Of a stretch of 64,000 bases of DNA, positions 1 to 19,710 are shown piece after piece. The notes below the pieces were generated by a model, which was not told the DNA's origin, searched no databases, and saw only the letters and a list, made by a program, of their open reading frames with translations. The stretch lies in assembly GCA_033675265.1 (NCBI GenBank), contig JAUJYZ010001406.1:124001-188000 (forward strand), written 5' to 3'. This stretch comes from Actinostola sp. cb2023 (lineage: Eukaryota > Cnidaria > Anthozoa > Actiniaria > Actinostolidae). Every line of letters starts with the position of its first letter. The stretch's first letter is position 1. Made by a program: the position numbers and the translations under genes.

Positions 1-18
1 TCCTAGTAATGGGCTCCT

Positions 19-84
19 GGTAGTGGTGAATATTTACCTTGCCGCTCGAGGACTCGTGACTCGGTAAATATCTACCACTACTCA
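19..84. repeat. Palindromic MITE-like hairpin
   Basis: GTAGTGGTGAATATTTAC is followed about 25 bases later by its near reverse complement, GTAAATATCTACCACTAC. The same hairpin appears twice near 41.24-41.42 kb at the equivalent place in copy B, so it belongs to a dispersed foldback family. No coding capacity is seen. The rest of 85-373 is intron of copy A without other recognised features. Confidence 0.6.
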
Positions 85-373
85 CCTCATGTTCACAGAT
101 CCCGTTGTAAAACCGCTGTACGTTTTGACATCAGACGCGTTTGTACAGGGTTAGCCTCGAGTCAGTGTAAATTATTCACAAATATCAACAAGAACACGAA
201 AATATGTTGACATAAAACAATAGAAACATTTTTGAATTGCACGGACTGTTTTCTGAATCGAGGCTAAGGAGGTCATCTCTAAACAACGCGAAACTGGAGT
301 ATTGTTCATTGTTGGCCATATTGTCTAAGCGACATTAATATTTGATATGCACGTTTGATCACGTGGTACTTAC

Positions 374-8230
<7,857 letters not shown>

Positions 8231-8719
8231 TATGCCGGCAGTAAACCACCCTTCGAGCAGAACTTTGAGCAGAATTCGGGAAAATTATGAATAGACAAGA
8301 CATACATGACATATTTAATTAAAAAATATTTTTAAAATGTGTAATTTAATGCAAATGAAACATAACATGCCTCGTCAGCGGTATTAATCTGAGCGGCGCC
8401 TACAAAATTCCAATATATGGTGAACTCAAAAGTAATCAAACTCGCAATATTAGTTTACAGTTTTCAGTAGACAATGAATTTCTATCTACTTTAACCGAGC
8501 AGAATTCGAGCAGAATTTCATAGTTTGAGCTGAATTTTGAGCAGAATATGTAATTTTTACGAGCATTGTCGCAGGCAGAATCCGTCAATTTAGGAGCAGA
8601 ATTTTTCCAAGCCTAGTCCTAGCGGGAGACTTGGGACGCTGACAAAAAGCTTAAGAACTGAGAGGCCTCATCAGTCTGTTGCACATCTACTCTTTGTGTC
8701 CTTTGGTCATGACTGGGAC
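8231..8719. other. 5' flank of copy A
   Basis: This stretch holds no gene I can support. The part from about 8620 onwards is nearly identical to 63665-63770, showing that the duplicated block includes sequence upstream of the first exon. Any promoter of copy A would lie here, but I see no convincing core promoter motif. The target-site copy GACTGGGAC of the adjacent Mutator-like element ends at 8719. Confidence 0.5.
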
Positions 8720-9002
8720 CACAGGAAGCCCAAGCTGTGGTTTTGTGGAGAATATCGTAAAAATATTTTCTCCTGTAAATACTGTAATAAAAGACTTGAA
8801 ACTGAGGTAGTGTCTTGTGGTCTTTATTTACTATACCTGTGCAAATTTTTAAAAAAATGCTGAAATTCGCTGTAAATTTGCACAGGGATAGTAAATAAAG
8901 ACCACAAGACACTACCACAGTTTCAAGTCTTTTATTACAGTATTTACAGGAGAAAATATTTTTACGATATTCTCCACAAAACCACAGCTTGGGCTTCCTG
9001 TG
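8720..9002. mobile_element. CACAGG-family hairpin MITE
   Basis: A near-perfect palindrome of 283 bp starting CACAGGAAGCCCAAGCTGTG and ending in its reverse complement, with a short loop near 8845. The flanks CTGGGAC and ATGGGAC agree at six of seven bases, giving an approximate 7-bp target duplication. It sits directly at the left edge of the 9010-9654 element. Confidence 0.8.
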
Positions 9003-9009
9003 ATGGGAC

Positions 9010-9654
9010 TAGCCTGCGAATACAGCCGCTTTATGGCGGTGGCGCCACAGAGTCTCCCGCAAAGAAGCGTCGCGTTGTGAGTGCAACATTCCTGTACTGT
9101 GACCTCTGAGGTCATGACAGCTCGTGTTGTAAATCTGATACAACACAGCCGCTCATGTTGTGAACACTAATTCCAAACGGCCCGAGTTTGTTGATTCGGC
9201 AATCAAAATTATTGTAGAACATGATTTTATTCATCTGTGCATATGATAAGTCCGATACAATCGCCCGCGGCTCGACATTGTAATATTTTGTTCAGGTCGT
9301 TCTGGTTTCGGCACAGGGAGCCCAAGCTCATTATCTGTGAAGACCGTTGTTTCATTTGCATATTTACAGTAAATGTATGTGGCTTTAAAACATCCCTCCG
9401 TATTTCAAGATTTTTCGTAAATAATAAAATATGCAAATGAAACTTCACAGATAATGAGCTTGGGCTCCCTGTGGTTTCGGTGAGCTTAATTTATGCAAAT
9501 AATGCGATTACCAGCAAGCTGACCAATCAGCTTATTTGACCAGAATCGGGTCAAAAATGACGTCACAGTACAGGAATGTTGCCCTCACAACGCTGACACT
9601 TCTTTCGGGAGATCCCTGTGGCGAGCGTAAAAAAGCGACTGTATCCGCAGGCTA
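9010..9654. mobile_element. Mutator-like non-autonomous element
   Basis: The ends TAGCCTGCGAATACAGCCGC and its counterpart near 9635-9654 form inverted repeats of roughly 100 bp. After removal of the nested 8720-9002 hairpin, the element is bounded by the 9-bp direct repeat GACTGGGAC. Copy B keeps the uninterrupted site once at about 63761-63769. Long terminal repeats with a 9-bp duplication fit Mutator-type elements; no transposase is present. Confidence 0.78.
9312..9473. mobile_element. CACAGG-family hairpin MITE nested in Mutator-like element
   Basis: This 162-bp palindrome, CACAGGGAGCCCAAGCTCAT to its reverse complement, is flanked by perfect GTTTCGG copies (7 bp, possibly 8 bp if one G belongs to the duplication). 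Its terminal motif matches the hairpins at 8720-9002 and 38314-39342. Confidence 0.85.
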
Positions 9655-9780
9655 GACTGGGACCAATTAAAACGTAATTCGCACAAAGAAAGGACGAACA
9701 TATTTAATTATTGTGCAATTAGAATTCCTAATAAACGGTCACTCAGAGCAAAGGTACGGAAGCCCAGGAGGGTCACTGAT

Positions 9781-10425
9781 GCTTTTTCTTTTTAAGATTT
9801 TCGTTTTTGTTTTTAAGGTTTTCGTTTTTGTTTTTAAGTTTTTCGTTTTCGTTTTTAAGGTTTTCGTTTTTGTTTTTAAGGTTTTCGTTTTTGTTTTTTG
9901 TTTATTGGTTTTTTTTTCGTTTTTGTTTTTAAGGTTTTCGTTTTTGTTTTTTTGTTTATTGGTTTTTCGTTTTTGTTTTTAAGGTTTTCGGTTTTTTGGG
10001 GGGGTTTTCGTTTTTGTTTATTGGTTTTTCGTTTTTGTTTTTAAGGTTTTCGTTTTTGTTTTTTGTTTATTGGTTTTTCGTTTTTGTTTTTAAGGTTTTC
10101 GTTTTTGTTTTTTGTTTATTGGTTTTTCGTTTTTGTTTTTAAGGTTTTCGGTTTTTTGGGGGGGTTTTCGTTTTTGTTTATTGGTTTTTCGTTTTTGTTT
10201 TTAAGGTTTTCGTTTTTGTTTTTAAGGTTTTTGTTTTTATGGTCTCTTTTTTTTTCTTCAAATTTTTCGATTTTTACTATTAAAAAATTAAAAATTAAAT
10301 AAACAAAATTAAAAAAAAATGAAAATGAAAAAAATTAAAAATGAAAAAAATTAAAAGTTAAAAATGAAAAAGTTAAAAATGAAAAAGCCAAAAACGAAAA
10401 ACACAAAAATAAAAACGCTAAGCAT
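9781..10425. repeat. T-rich (GTTTTCGTTTTTGTTTTTAAG)-type minisatellite
   Basis: Irregular T-rich units of about 20-24 bp fill 9781-10260, followed by an A-rich stretch of AAAAATGAAAAAG repeats to about 10420. The apparent phenylalanine-rich readings are low-complexity artefacts. 10426-10615 holds nothing recognisable. Confidence 0.9.
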
Positions 10426-11221
10426 AGACCATGATGCTCTGCGGCTCAATTACTCGCAAGATGGCGGACGACTAGCGACATGGATGGAGGCTACGTACAT
10501 TGTCATTGTATTGTCATTGTACATGTATGTTTATACATCGGATCGAGTTTAATAAGTGTTTTCCCTTGGCAAATTTCTTCATTTAACTCAAGGTTAAAGT
10601 GAAGTGAAGATAAGGTGTCACGGTCCGTGTGTCTTCCGTCCATTTGATTTTTTAAAATAACGAAATTCACCAAAATACAATTTTGGAGTTTGAATTTTTG
10701 TTTTTCATCATTTTGGAAATCGATTTTTACCCAAAAATGCCAATTTCCTTTTTTCGAAAAATACAAATTACCCAATGTTTACTGAAATTAAAAATCGAAA
10801 TTCATTTTTCGTTTATTGAAAAAAGGAAAATTAGAAAATTGAAAAAGTTGACTCTGCAGGGGAGGGGTAAAAACTTATCTTCACTCACTCCCAGGCTCTC
10901 CCGGCGATCAATGAATAATATGTGCATCTAATTAAAAATGGCCGGTGACTACTTCGATGGACAGCCAGTAGGTTTTAGTGGATTTAGAGGGTTTAAAATC
11001 ACTTTGATATCTTAAGTTTTGACTTGGCAAGTTTTATGTGGATTTAACGCAGGCTAGAAACGAAATATTTTGCACAGAACGACTACTGGACTAGGTTTAT
11101 ACGTGGGTTTATAAAGGAGCTCTGATCGTGAGTGCCGGAACTATTACTTCGTACGCACACTTCACGTCAGTGCTGCCAATGATGATCGACTTTGAAGAAC
11201 TTCACACTGACAGCATTACAA

Positions 11222-11553
11222 AACATCAATAGATATACATTGAATACATTTATATAATCACAATGAATATTCAGAAACTTATTCGTTTTGTACAAGGCTA
11301 CTGAAGTTATCGAGTGATTTATTAAACACAAAACATCAATCTACACATGATTTGCAAGTTCTGGAAAATGGTATGGAACTGCATGGAAACTAACTTTATT
11401 TCAGTTCATCATATATGCAGAACTTGCAAATCATGTGTAGATTGATGTTTTGTGTTTAATAAATCACTCGATAACTTCAGTAGATACATGTACAAAACGA
11501 ATAAGTTTCTGAATATTCATTGTGATTATATAAATGTATTCAATGTATATCGG
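11222..11553. repeat. Hairpin within the K module (first copy)
   Basis: A roughly 330-bp inverted repeat with arms such as AAACACAAAACATCAATCTA and its complement. It recurs in each forward K module (near 14276-14607 and 16206-16536). It is missing from the terminal inverted K at 19041-19704, where GATATACATTG runs directly into GGTGTTCGG. It is therefore an insertion or optional part of the module. Confidence 0.75.
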
Positions 11554-11565
11554 GTGTTCGGAAAA

Positions 11566-12547
11566 CTAAGACCCCCAAAACTAAGACCCTAAGACCCTAA
11601 GACCCTAAGACCCTAAGACCCTAAGAAATTTTAAAATGTCCAAATCAGGCAAATCCAATGTTCTGTACTTTAATTAAAAAAAGAAGAGAACAGAGGAAAG
11701 GCTGTGTTCGCACCACGTTTAGCTTCAAATTCCATGAGTTTCTCTGCCGTCTGAGCCGGTGATAGTTGGCTCGATGATATCGAATAGGACTTAAAATATC
11801 CTGTCTTTTCGGCTTTCTATGAATAAAACCATCCCCAGAATAACAGCTTCTTACTTTGAGGAGTAAAATTCACGTGTCCAGTGGTTTTCCAGTGGCAGTT
11901 TTTCAAATCAGTTGGCAAGATAAGTTTTTACGGATAGTCAGTAGCCGCCATATTTAACACAGGTAACCCAAACACAATTATGCCCTACCACAGGAAACCC
12001 ATAGAGCCGGTTCTAATGGAAGGAAACAGCGTTCCTCCTTTAGACTTATCAACCCAAAGAACCATACGCGGGTTTAAAACATCAAGAAGATGGATTTAAT
12101 ATGTAAATATGTCATTCAAGAATGAAATTAACTAATTGGAAGAATAGTTCTTGTATATCCCTGTGTGTATGGGTTACCTGTGTCAAAGATGGCGGCTGCT
12201 TTGTCGCTGCCGTAAGACATGACTTATCTTGACTGATTGATTTGAAAAACTGCCACTGGAAAACCACTGGATATCCTGGATACGTGAATTTTACTCCTCA
12301 AAGTAAGAAGCTGTTTTTCTGGGGGTGGTTTTATTCATGGAAAGCCGACTGAAAAGGTCGAAAAGACAGCGGGATATTTTAAGTCCTATTCGGCATATCA
12401 TCCCGGCAATTTATCACTCAAACTTTTTTGAACTAGCTGAGCTGAACGTCACCCAATTAATATTAAAGTACAGAACATTGGATTTGTCTGATTTGGACAT
12501 TTTATAATTTCTTAGGGTCTTAGGGTCTTAGGGTCTTAGGGTCTTAG
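11566..12547. repeat. L foldback module 1 with telomere-like octamer ends
   Basis: It starts with repeats of CTAAGACC and ends with TCTTAGGG repeats, with inverted arms such as CAAATCCAATGTTCTGTACT. Copies 2 and 3 lie at 14621-15601 and 16549-17532. The core has matching ends ACACAGGTAACCCA / TGGGTTACCTGTGT near 11959 and 12187, like the CACAGG hairpin family. The identical 60-residue readings near each right end are not convincing as genes. Confidence 0.78.
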
Positions 12548-12942
12548 GGGTCCGTGTGTCTTCCGTCCATTTGATTTTTAAAAATATTAAAATTCACCAA
12601 AATACAATTTTGGAGTTTGAATTTTTGTTTTTCATCATTTTGGAAATCGATTTTTACCCAAAATTGCCAATTTCCTTTTTTCGAAAAATACAAATTACCC
12701 AATGTTTACTGAAATTAAAAATCGAAATTCATTTTTCGTTTATTGAAAAAAGGAAAATTAGAAAATTGAAAAAGTTGACTCTGCAGGGGAGGGGTAAAAA
12801 CTTATCTTCACTCACTCCCAGGCTCTCCCGGCGATCAATGAATAATATGTGCATCTAATTAAAAATGGCCGGTGACTACTTCGATGGACAGCCAGTAGGT
12901 TTTAGTGGATTTAGAGGGTTTAAAATCACTTTGATATCTTAA

Positions 12943-14066
12943 AGGGGCACTGTCACGACACGCGCATGCGCGAATCTTGGCTTCAATCTTGAAATCGTTC
13001 GCCAACGCTTTCAAGAGACCCGAGGAAAATTCAAATTCAGTGTGTTAATATATCGAGTTATATCATTGTAATCCTTGCACTCTAGAAGATGATACTTATT
13101 CAGTACTTAGATTGATTGTTGTTTCGTATTTGTAGGTAGTTATTTTTGGTTTGAAGTCCAATTTTATACGCTTTTTATTTAATCGGCGAGAGCGATGGCG
13201 ATGGCTTCTCATGGCGGCCGCCGGGATGTAGTGGTTGACAACGAATGTATTCAGGCGACAGGTTTATAAGTTTTGGTTTACTGGGAAGATAGAATACGGT
13301 TATACTACATATTCTGAGTTCGCTATACTTCTCTTTAACAGCTCTGGAGTACCAAAGGAGGTAGGAAAGTATTCCGAACGACAACAACAATGTTTGACAA
13401 CGCGTTCATTGACTTATTCACTCGAATTATTATGTTCTCAAAAAGAACTCAGTTGCATACATCATATCAATGTATTCCTTCGAGTTCATATGCATGTACT
13501 GAAGCTATTGCAAACAACTGTCACATTATGAGTTTTTATTTCTGCGAGGTTTGGAAGTAGTGACACAACGGCAAAGAGAACTCAGTGATTATACTTTTCA
13601 CACGGGAATTATTTTGTGCAATTCTTTTTGCACTCTTTTGTACTCTTACAATTTAAGAAAACACGAGTACCTTATACAGTAGTGACATGTACATCTTCGT
13701 TAGTCTTTTTTGAAGCAAAGAAGTAATATGGACTTGTTTTAGCGATGTGAAATGTGAATAACTTCATCTGAGACCTGAGTTGTCACCTCGGATTGTCTGC
13801 TATTTAATGCCGTTCCTTCACCAGAAGTCGCTATAATAAGTACTTATTTCATGAAATATTTAGGTCACACGCTGTAAAGGTTGTATATTCTGAATAACTT
13901 GGAAGCACTCTGCGAAAACTTGATCGTAAAACACTTTCAAAACACATTGAAATTTACTAGCGCGATTCTCTTCGTAAACACAGACGAGTTCGTTGACCTC
14001 TGCATATCATTAAAATCTCTGAATATCATTAAAATTGACGCATGCGCGCGTCGTGACAGTGCCCCT
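12943..14066. mobile_element. TTAA-flanked element with AGGGGCACTGTC ends
   Basis: This 1124-bp insertion occurs in only one of the otherwise identical K modules. It is bounded by TTAA on both sides and by AGGGGCACTGTCACGAC inverted ends. The sister modules show the empty site GATATCTTAAGTTTTGAC. TTAA duplication points to the piggyBac or Kolobok groups. No transposase is visible. Related smaller elements lie at 35162-35650 and 40420-40951. Confidence 0.9.
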
Positions 14067-14620
14067 TTAAGTTTTGACTTGGCAAGTTTTATGTGGATTT
14101 AACGCAGGCTAGAAACGAAATATTTTGCACAGAACGACTACTGGACTAGGTTTATACGTGGGTTTATAAAGGAGCTCTGATCGTGAGTGCCGGAACTATT
14201 ACTTCGTACGCACACTTCACGTCAGTGCTGCCAATGATGATCGACTTTGAAGAACTTCACACTGACAGCATTACAAAACATCAATAGATATACATTGAAT
14301 ACATTTATATAATCACAATGAATATTCAGAAACTTATTCGTTTTGTACAAGGCTACTGAAGTTATCGAGTGATTTATTAAACACAAAACATCAATCTACA
14401 CATGATTTGCAAGTTCTGGAAAATGGTATGGAACTGCATGGAAACTAACTTTATTTCAGTTCATCATATATGCAGAACTTGCAAATCATGTGTAGATTGA
14501 TGTTTTGTGTTTAATAAATCACTCGATAACTTCAGTAGATACATGTACAAAACGAATAAGTTTCTGAATATTCATTGTGATTATATAAATGTATTCAATG
14601 TATATCGGGTGTTCGGAAAA

Positions 14621-15601
14621 CTAAGACCCCCAAAACTAAGACCCTAAGACCCTAAGACCCTAAGACCCTAAGACCCTAAGAAATTTTAAAATGTCCAAAT
14701 CAGGCAAATCCAATGTTCTGTACTTTAATTAAAAAAAGAAGAGAACAGAGGAAAGGCTGTGTTCGCACCACGTTTAGCTTCAAATTCCATGAGTTTCTCT
14801 GCCGTCTGAGCCGGTGATAGTTGGCTCGATGATATCGAATAGGACTTAAAATATCTGTCTTTTCGGCTTTCTATGAATAAAACCATCCCCAGAATAACAG
14901 CTTCTTACTTTGAGGAGTAAAATTCACGTGTCCAGTGGTTTTCCAGTGGCAGTTTTTCAAATCAGTTGGCAAGATAAGTTTTTACGGATAGTCAGTAGCC
15001 GCCATATTTAACACAGGTAACCCAAACACAATTATGCCCTACCACAGGAAACCCATAGAGCCGGTTCTAATGGAAGGAAACAGCGTTCCTCCTTTAGACT
15101 TATCAACCCAAAGAACCATACGCGGGTTTAAAACATCAAGAAGATGGATTTAATATGTAAATATGTCATTCAAGAATGAAATTAACTAATTGGAAGAATA
15201 GTTCTTGTATATCCCTGTGTGTATGGGTTACCTGTGTCAAAGATGGCGGCTGCTTTGTCGCTGCCGTAAGACATGACTTATCTTGACTGATTGATTTGAA
15301 AAACTGCCACTGGAAAACCACTGGATATCCTGGATACGTGAATTTTACTCCTCAAAGTAAGAAGCTGTTTTTCTGGGGGTGGTTTTATTCATGGAAAGCC
15401 GACTGAAAAGGTCGAAAAGACAGCGGGATATTTTAAGTCCTATTCGGCATATCATCCCGGCAATTTATCACTCAAACTTTTTTGAACTAGCTGAGCTGAA
15501 CGTCACCCAATTAATATTAAAGTACAGAACATTGGATTTGTCTGATTTGGACATTTTATAATTTCTTAGGGTCTTAGGGTCTTAGGGTCTTAGGGTCTTA
15601 G
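14621..15601. repeat. L foldback module 2
   Basis: Near-identical copy of the module at 11566-12547, with the same octamer ends and internal arms. Confidence 0.78.
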
Positions 15602-16548
15602 GGGTCCGTGTGTCTTCCGTCCATTTGATTTTTAAAAATATTAAAATTCACCAAAATACAATTTTTGGAGTTTGAATTTTTGTTTTTCATCATTTTGGAA
15701 ATCGATTTTTACCCAAAATTGCCAATTTCCTTTTTTCGAAAAATACAAATTACCCAATGTTTACTGAAATTAAAAATCGAAATTCATTTTTCGTTTATTG
15801 AAAAAAGGAAAATTAGAAAATTGAAAAAGTTGACTCTGCAGGGGAGGGGTAAAAACCTTATCTTCACTCACTCCCAGGCTCTCCCGGCGATCAATGAATA
15901 ATATGTGCATCTAATTAAAAATGGCCGGTGACTACTTCGATGGACAGCCAGTAGGTTTTAGTGGATTTAGAGGGTTTAAAATCACTTTGATATCTTAAGT
16001 TTTGACTTGGCAAGTTTTATGTGGATTTAACGCAGGCTAGAAACGAAATATTTTGCACAGAACGACTACTGGACTAGGTTTATACGTGGGTTTATAAAGG
16101 AGCTCTGATCGTGAGTGCCGGAACTATTACTTCGTACGCACACTTCACGTCAGTGCTGCCAATGATGATCGACTTTGAAGAACTTCACACTGACAGCATT
16201 ACAAAACATCAATAGATATACATTGAATACATTTATATAATCACAATGAATATTCAGAAACTTATTCGTTTTGTACAAGGCTACTGAAGTTATCGAGTGA
16301 TTTATTAAACACAAAACATCAATCTACACATGATTTGCAAGTTCTGGAAAATGGTATGGAACTGCATGGAAACTAACTTTATTTCAGTTCATCATATATG
16401 CAGAACTTGCAAATCATGTGTAGATTGATGTTTTGTGTTTAATAAATCACTCGATAACTTCAGTAGATACATGTACAAAACGAATAAGTTTCTGAATATT
16501 CATTGTGATTATATAAATGTATTCAATGTATATCGGGTGTTCGGAAAA

Positions 16549-17532
16549 CTAAGACCCCCAAAACTAAGACCCTAAGACCCTAAGACCCTAAGACCCTAAG
16601 ACCCTAAGAAATTTTAAAATGTCCAAATCAGGCAAATCCAATGTTCTGTACTTTAATTAAAAAAAGAAGAAGAGAACAGAGGAAAGGCTGTGTTCGCACC
16701 ACGTTTAGCTTCAAATTCCATGAGTTTCTCTGCCGTCTGAGCCGGTGATAGTTGGCTCGATGATATCGAATAGGACTTAAAATATCTGTCTTTTCGGCTT
16801 TCTATGAATAAAACCATCCCCAGAATAACAGCTTCTTACTTTGAGGAGTAAAATTCACGTGTCCAGTGGTTTTCCAGTGGCAGTTTTTCAAATCAGTTGG
16901 CAAGATAAGTTTTTACGGATAGTCAGTAGCCGCCATATTTAACACAGGTAACCCAAACACAATTATGCCCTACCACAGGAAACCCATAGAGCCGGTTCTA
17001 ATGGAAGGAAACAGCGTTCCTCCTTTAGACTTATCAACCCAAAGAACCATACGCGGGTTTAAAACATCAAGAAGATGGATTTAATATGTAAATATGTCAT
17101 TCAAGAATGAAATTAACTAATTGGAAGAATAGTTCTTGTATATCCCTGTGTGTATGGGTTACCTGTGTCAAAGATGGCGGCTGCTTTGTCGCTGCCGTAA
17201 GACATGACTTATCTTGACTGATTGATTTGAAAAACTGCCACTGGAAAACCACTGGATATCCTGGATACGTGAATTTTACTCCTCAAAGTAAGAAGCTGTT
17301 TTTCTGGGGGTGGTTTTATTCATGGAAAGCCGACTGAAAAGGTCGAAAAGACAGCGGGATATTTTAAGTCCTATTCGGCATATCATCCCGGCAATTTATC
17401 ACTCAAACTTTTTTGAACTAGCTGAGCTGAACGTCACCCAATTAATATTAAAGTACAGAACATTGGATTTGTCTGATTTGGACATTTTATAATTTCTTAG
17501 GGTCTTAGGGTCTTAGGGTCTTAGGGTCTTAG
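16549..17532. repeat. L foldback module 3
   Basis: Near-identical copy of the module at 11566-12547. It has one extra AAG in the AAAAAAGAAGAAGAG run near 16670. Confidence 0.78.
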
Positions 17533-17533
17533 G

Positions 17534-19040
17534 GGTCCGTGTGTCTTCCGTCCATTTGATTTTTAAAAATATTAAAATTCACCAAAATACAATTTTGGAG
17601 TTTGAATTTTTGTTTTTCATCATTTTGGAAATCGATTTTTACCCAAAATTGCCAATTTCCTTTTTTCGAAAAATACAAATTACCCAATGTTTACTGAAAT
17701 TAAAAATCGAAATTCATTTTTCGTTTATTGAAAAAAGGAAAATTAGAAAATTGAAAAAGTTGACTCTGCAGGGGAGGGGTAAAAACCTTATCTTCACTCA
17801 CTCCCAGGCTCTCCCGGCGATCAATGAATAATATGTGCATCTAATTAAAAATGGCCGGTGACTACTTCGATGGACAGCCAGTAGGTTTTAGTGGATTTAG
17901 AGGGTTTAAAATCACTTTGATATCTTAAGTTTTGACTTGGCAAGTTTTATGTGGATTTAAAGCAGGCTAGAAACGAAATATTTTGCACAGAACGACTACT
18001 GGACTAGGAGCTCTGATCGTGAGTGAACTATTACTTCGTACGCACACTTTACGTCAGTGCTGTAAGTGATGATCGACTCTGAAGAACTTCACACTGACAG
18101 CATTACAAAACATCAATAGATATACTTTGAATACATTTATATAATCACAATGAATATTCAGAAACTTATTCGTTTTGTACATGTATCTACTGAAGTTATC
18201 GAGTGATTTATTAAACACAAAACATCAATCTACACATGATTTGCAAGTTCTGGAAAATGGTGTGGAACTGGAAACTAACTTTATTTCAGTTCATCATATA
18301 TGCAGAACTTGCAAATCATGTGTAGATTGATGTTTTGTGTTTAATAAATCACTCGATAACTTCAGTAGCCTTGTACAAAACGAATAAGTTTCTGAATATT
18401 CATTGTGATTATATAAATGTATTCAAAGTATATCTATTGATGTTTTGTAATGCTGTCAGTGTGAAGTTCTTCAGAGTCGATCATCACTTACAGCACTGAC
18501 GTAAAGTGTGCGTACGAAGTAATAGTTCACTCACGATCAGAACTCCTTTATAAACCCACGTATAAACCTAGTCCAGTAGTCGTTCTGTGCAAAATATTTC
18601 GTTTCTAGCCTGCTTTAAATCCACATAAAACTTGCCAAGTCAAAACTTAAGATATCAAAGTGATTTTAAACCCTCTAAATCCACTAAAACCTACTGGCTG
18701 TCCATCGAAGTAGTCACCGGCCATTTTTAATTAGATGCACATATTATTCATTGATCGCCGGGAGAGCCTGGGAGTGAGTGAAGATAAGTTTTTACCCCTC
18801 CCCTGCAGAGTCAACTTTTTCAATTTTCTAATTTTTCTTTTTTCAATAAACGAAAAATGAATTTCGATTTTTAATTTCAGTAAACATTGGGTAATTTGTA
18901 TTTTTCGAAAAAAGGAAATTGGCATTTTTGGGTAAAAATCGATTTCCAAAATGATGAAAAACAAAAATTCAAACTCCAAAATTGTATTTTGGTGAATTTT
19001 AATATTTAAAAAAATTAAATGGACGGAAGACACACGGACC
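17534..19040. repeat. 1.5-kb palindrome of two inverted K modules
   Basis: The K module starting at 17534 is mirrored up to 19040 around a centre near 18287. A palindrome this long can extrude or delete easily and may be hard to assemble. Both arms share differences from the other K modules (for example TTTAAAGCAGG instead of TTTAACGCAGG), so they arose together. Confidence 0.85.
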
Positions 19041-19704
19041 CTTAGGGTCTTAGTTTCGGGGGTCTTAGTTTTCCGAACACCCAATGTATATCTATTGATG
19101 TTTTGTAATGCTGTCAGTGTGAAGTTCTTCAAAGTCGATCATCATTTACAGCACTGACGTGAAGTGTGCGTACGAAGTAATAGTTCCGGCACTCACGATC
19201 AGAGCTCCTTTATAAACCCACGTATAAACCTAGTCCAGTAGTCGTTCTGTGCAAAATATTTCGTTAAATCTGCGTTAAATCCACATAAAACTTGCCAAGT
19301 CAAAACTTAAGATATCAAAGTGATTTTAAACCCTCGGCTAAATCCACTAAAACCTACTGGCTGTCCATCGAAGTAGTCACCGGCCATTTTTAATTAGATG
19401 CACATATTATCCATTGATCGCCGGGAGAGCCTGGGAGTGAGTGAAGATAAGGTTTTTACCCCTCCCCTGCATAGTCAACTTTTTCAATTTTCTAATTTTC
19501 CTTTTTTCAATAAACGAAAAATGAATTTCGATTTTTAATTTCAGTAAACATTGGGTAATTTGTATTTTTCGAAAAAAGAAAATTGGCATTTTTGGGTAAA
19601 AATCGATTTCCAAAATGATGAAAAACAAAAATTCAAACTCCAAAATTGTATTTTGGTGAATTTCGTTATTTAAAAAAATCAAATGGACGGAAGACACACG
19701 GACC
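19041..19704 (-). repeat. Terminal inverted K module lacking the hairpin
   Basis: An inverted copy of the K module that joins ATATACATTG directly to GGGTGTTCGGAAAACTAAG. It probably shows the hairpin-free form and forms the right terminal repeat of the composite element. Confidence 0.8.
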
Positions 19705-19710
19705 TGTCAC

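Larger units (their letters stand above)
10622..19704. mobile_element. 9.1-kb composite inverted-repeat element
   Basis: The outer ends are GGTCCGTGTGTCTTCCGTCC at the left and its exact complement at the right, flanked by TGTCAC at 10616-10621 and 19705-19710. Inside are tandem head-to-tail modules. A 'K' module starting GGTCCGTG recurs at 10622, 12549, 15603 and 17534. A foldback 'L' module follows the first three K modules, giving a period near 1930 bp. The fourth K meets an inverted K in a 1.5-kb palindrome, and a shorter inverted K closes the array. Units are almost identical, which implies recent amplification. No transposase-like reading frame is seen, so mobility would need enzymes supplied elsewhere. 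The superfamily is unknown to me. Confidence 0.8.

Noticed and set aside
11581..11625. True telomeric repeat
   Set aside because: The unit is the octamer CTAAGACC, not CCCTAA, occurs in only about five copies at a time, and is part of a repeated foldback module inside the window.
12325..17492. Three identical 60-residue readings (MVLFMESRLKRSKRQRD...)
   Set aside because: They fall in the right arm of the L foldback modules, whose left arm is inverted at high similarity. Identity reflects recent DNA amplification, and no domain is recognisable.
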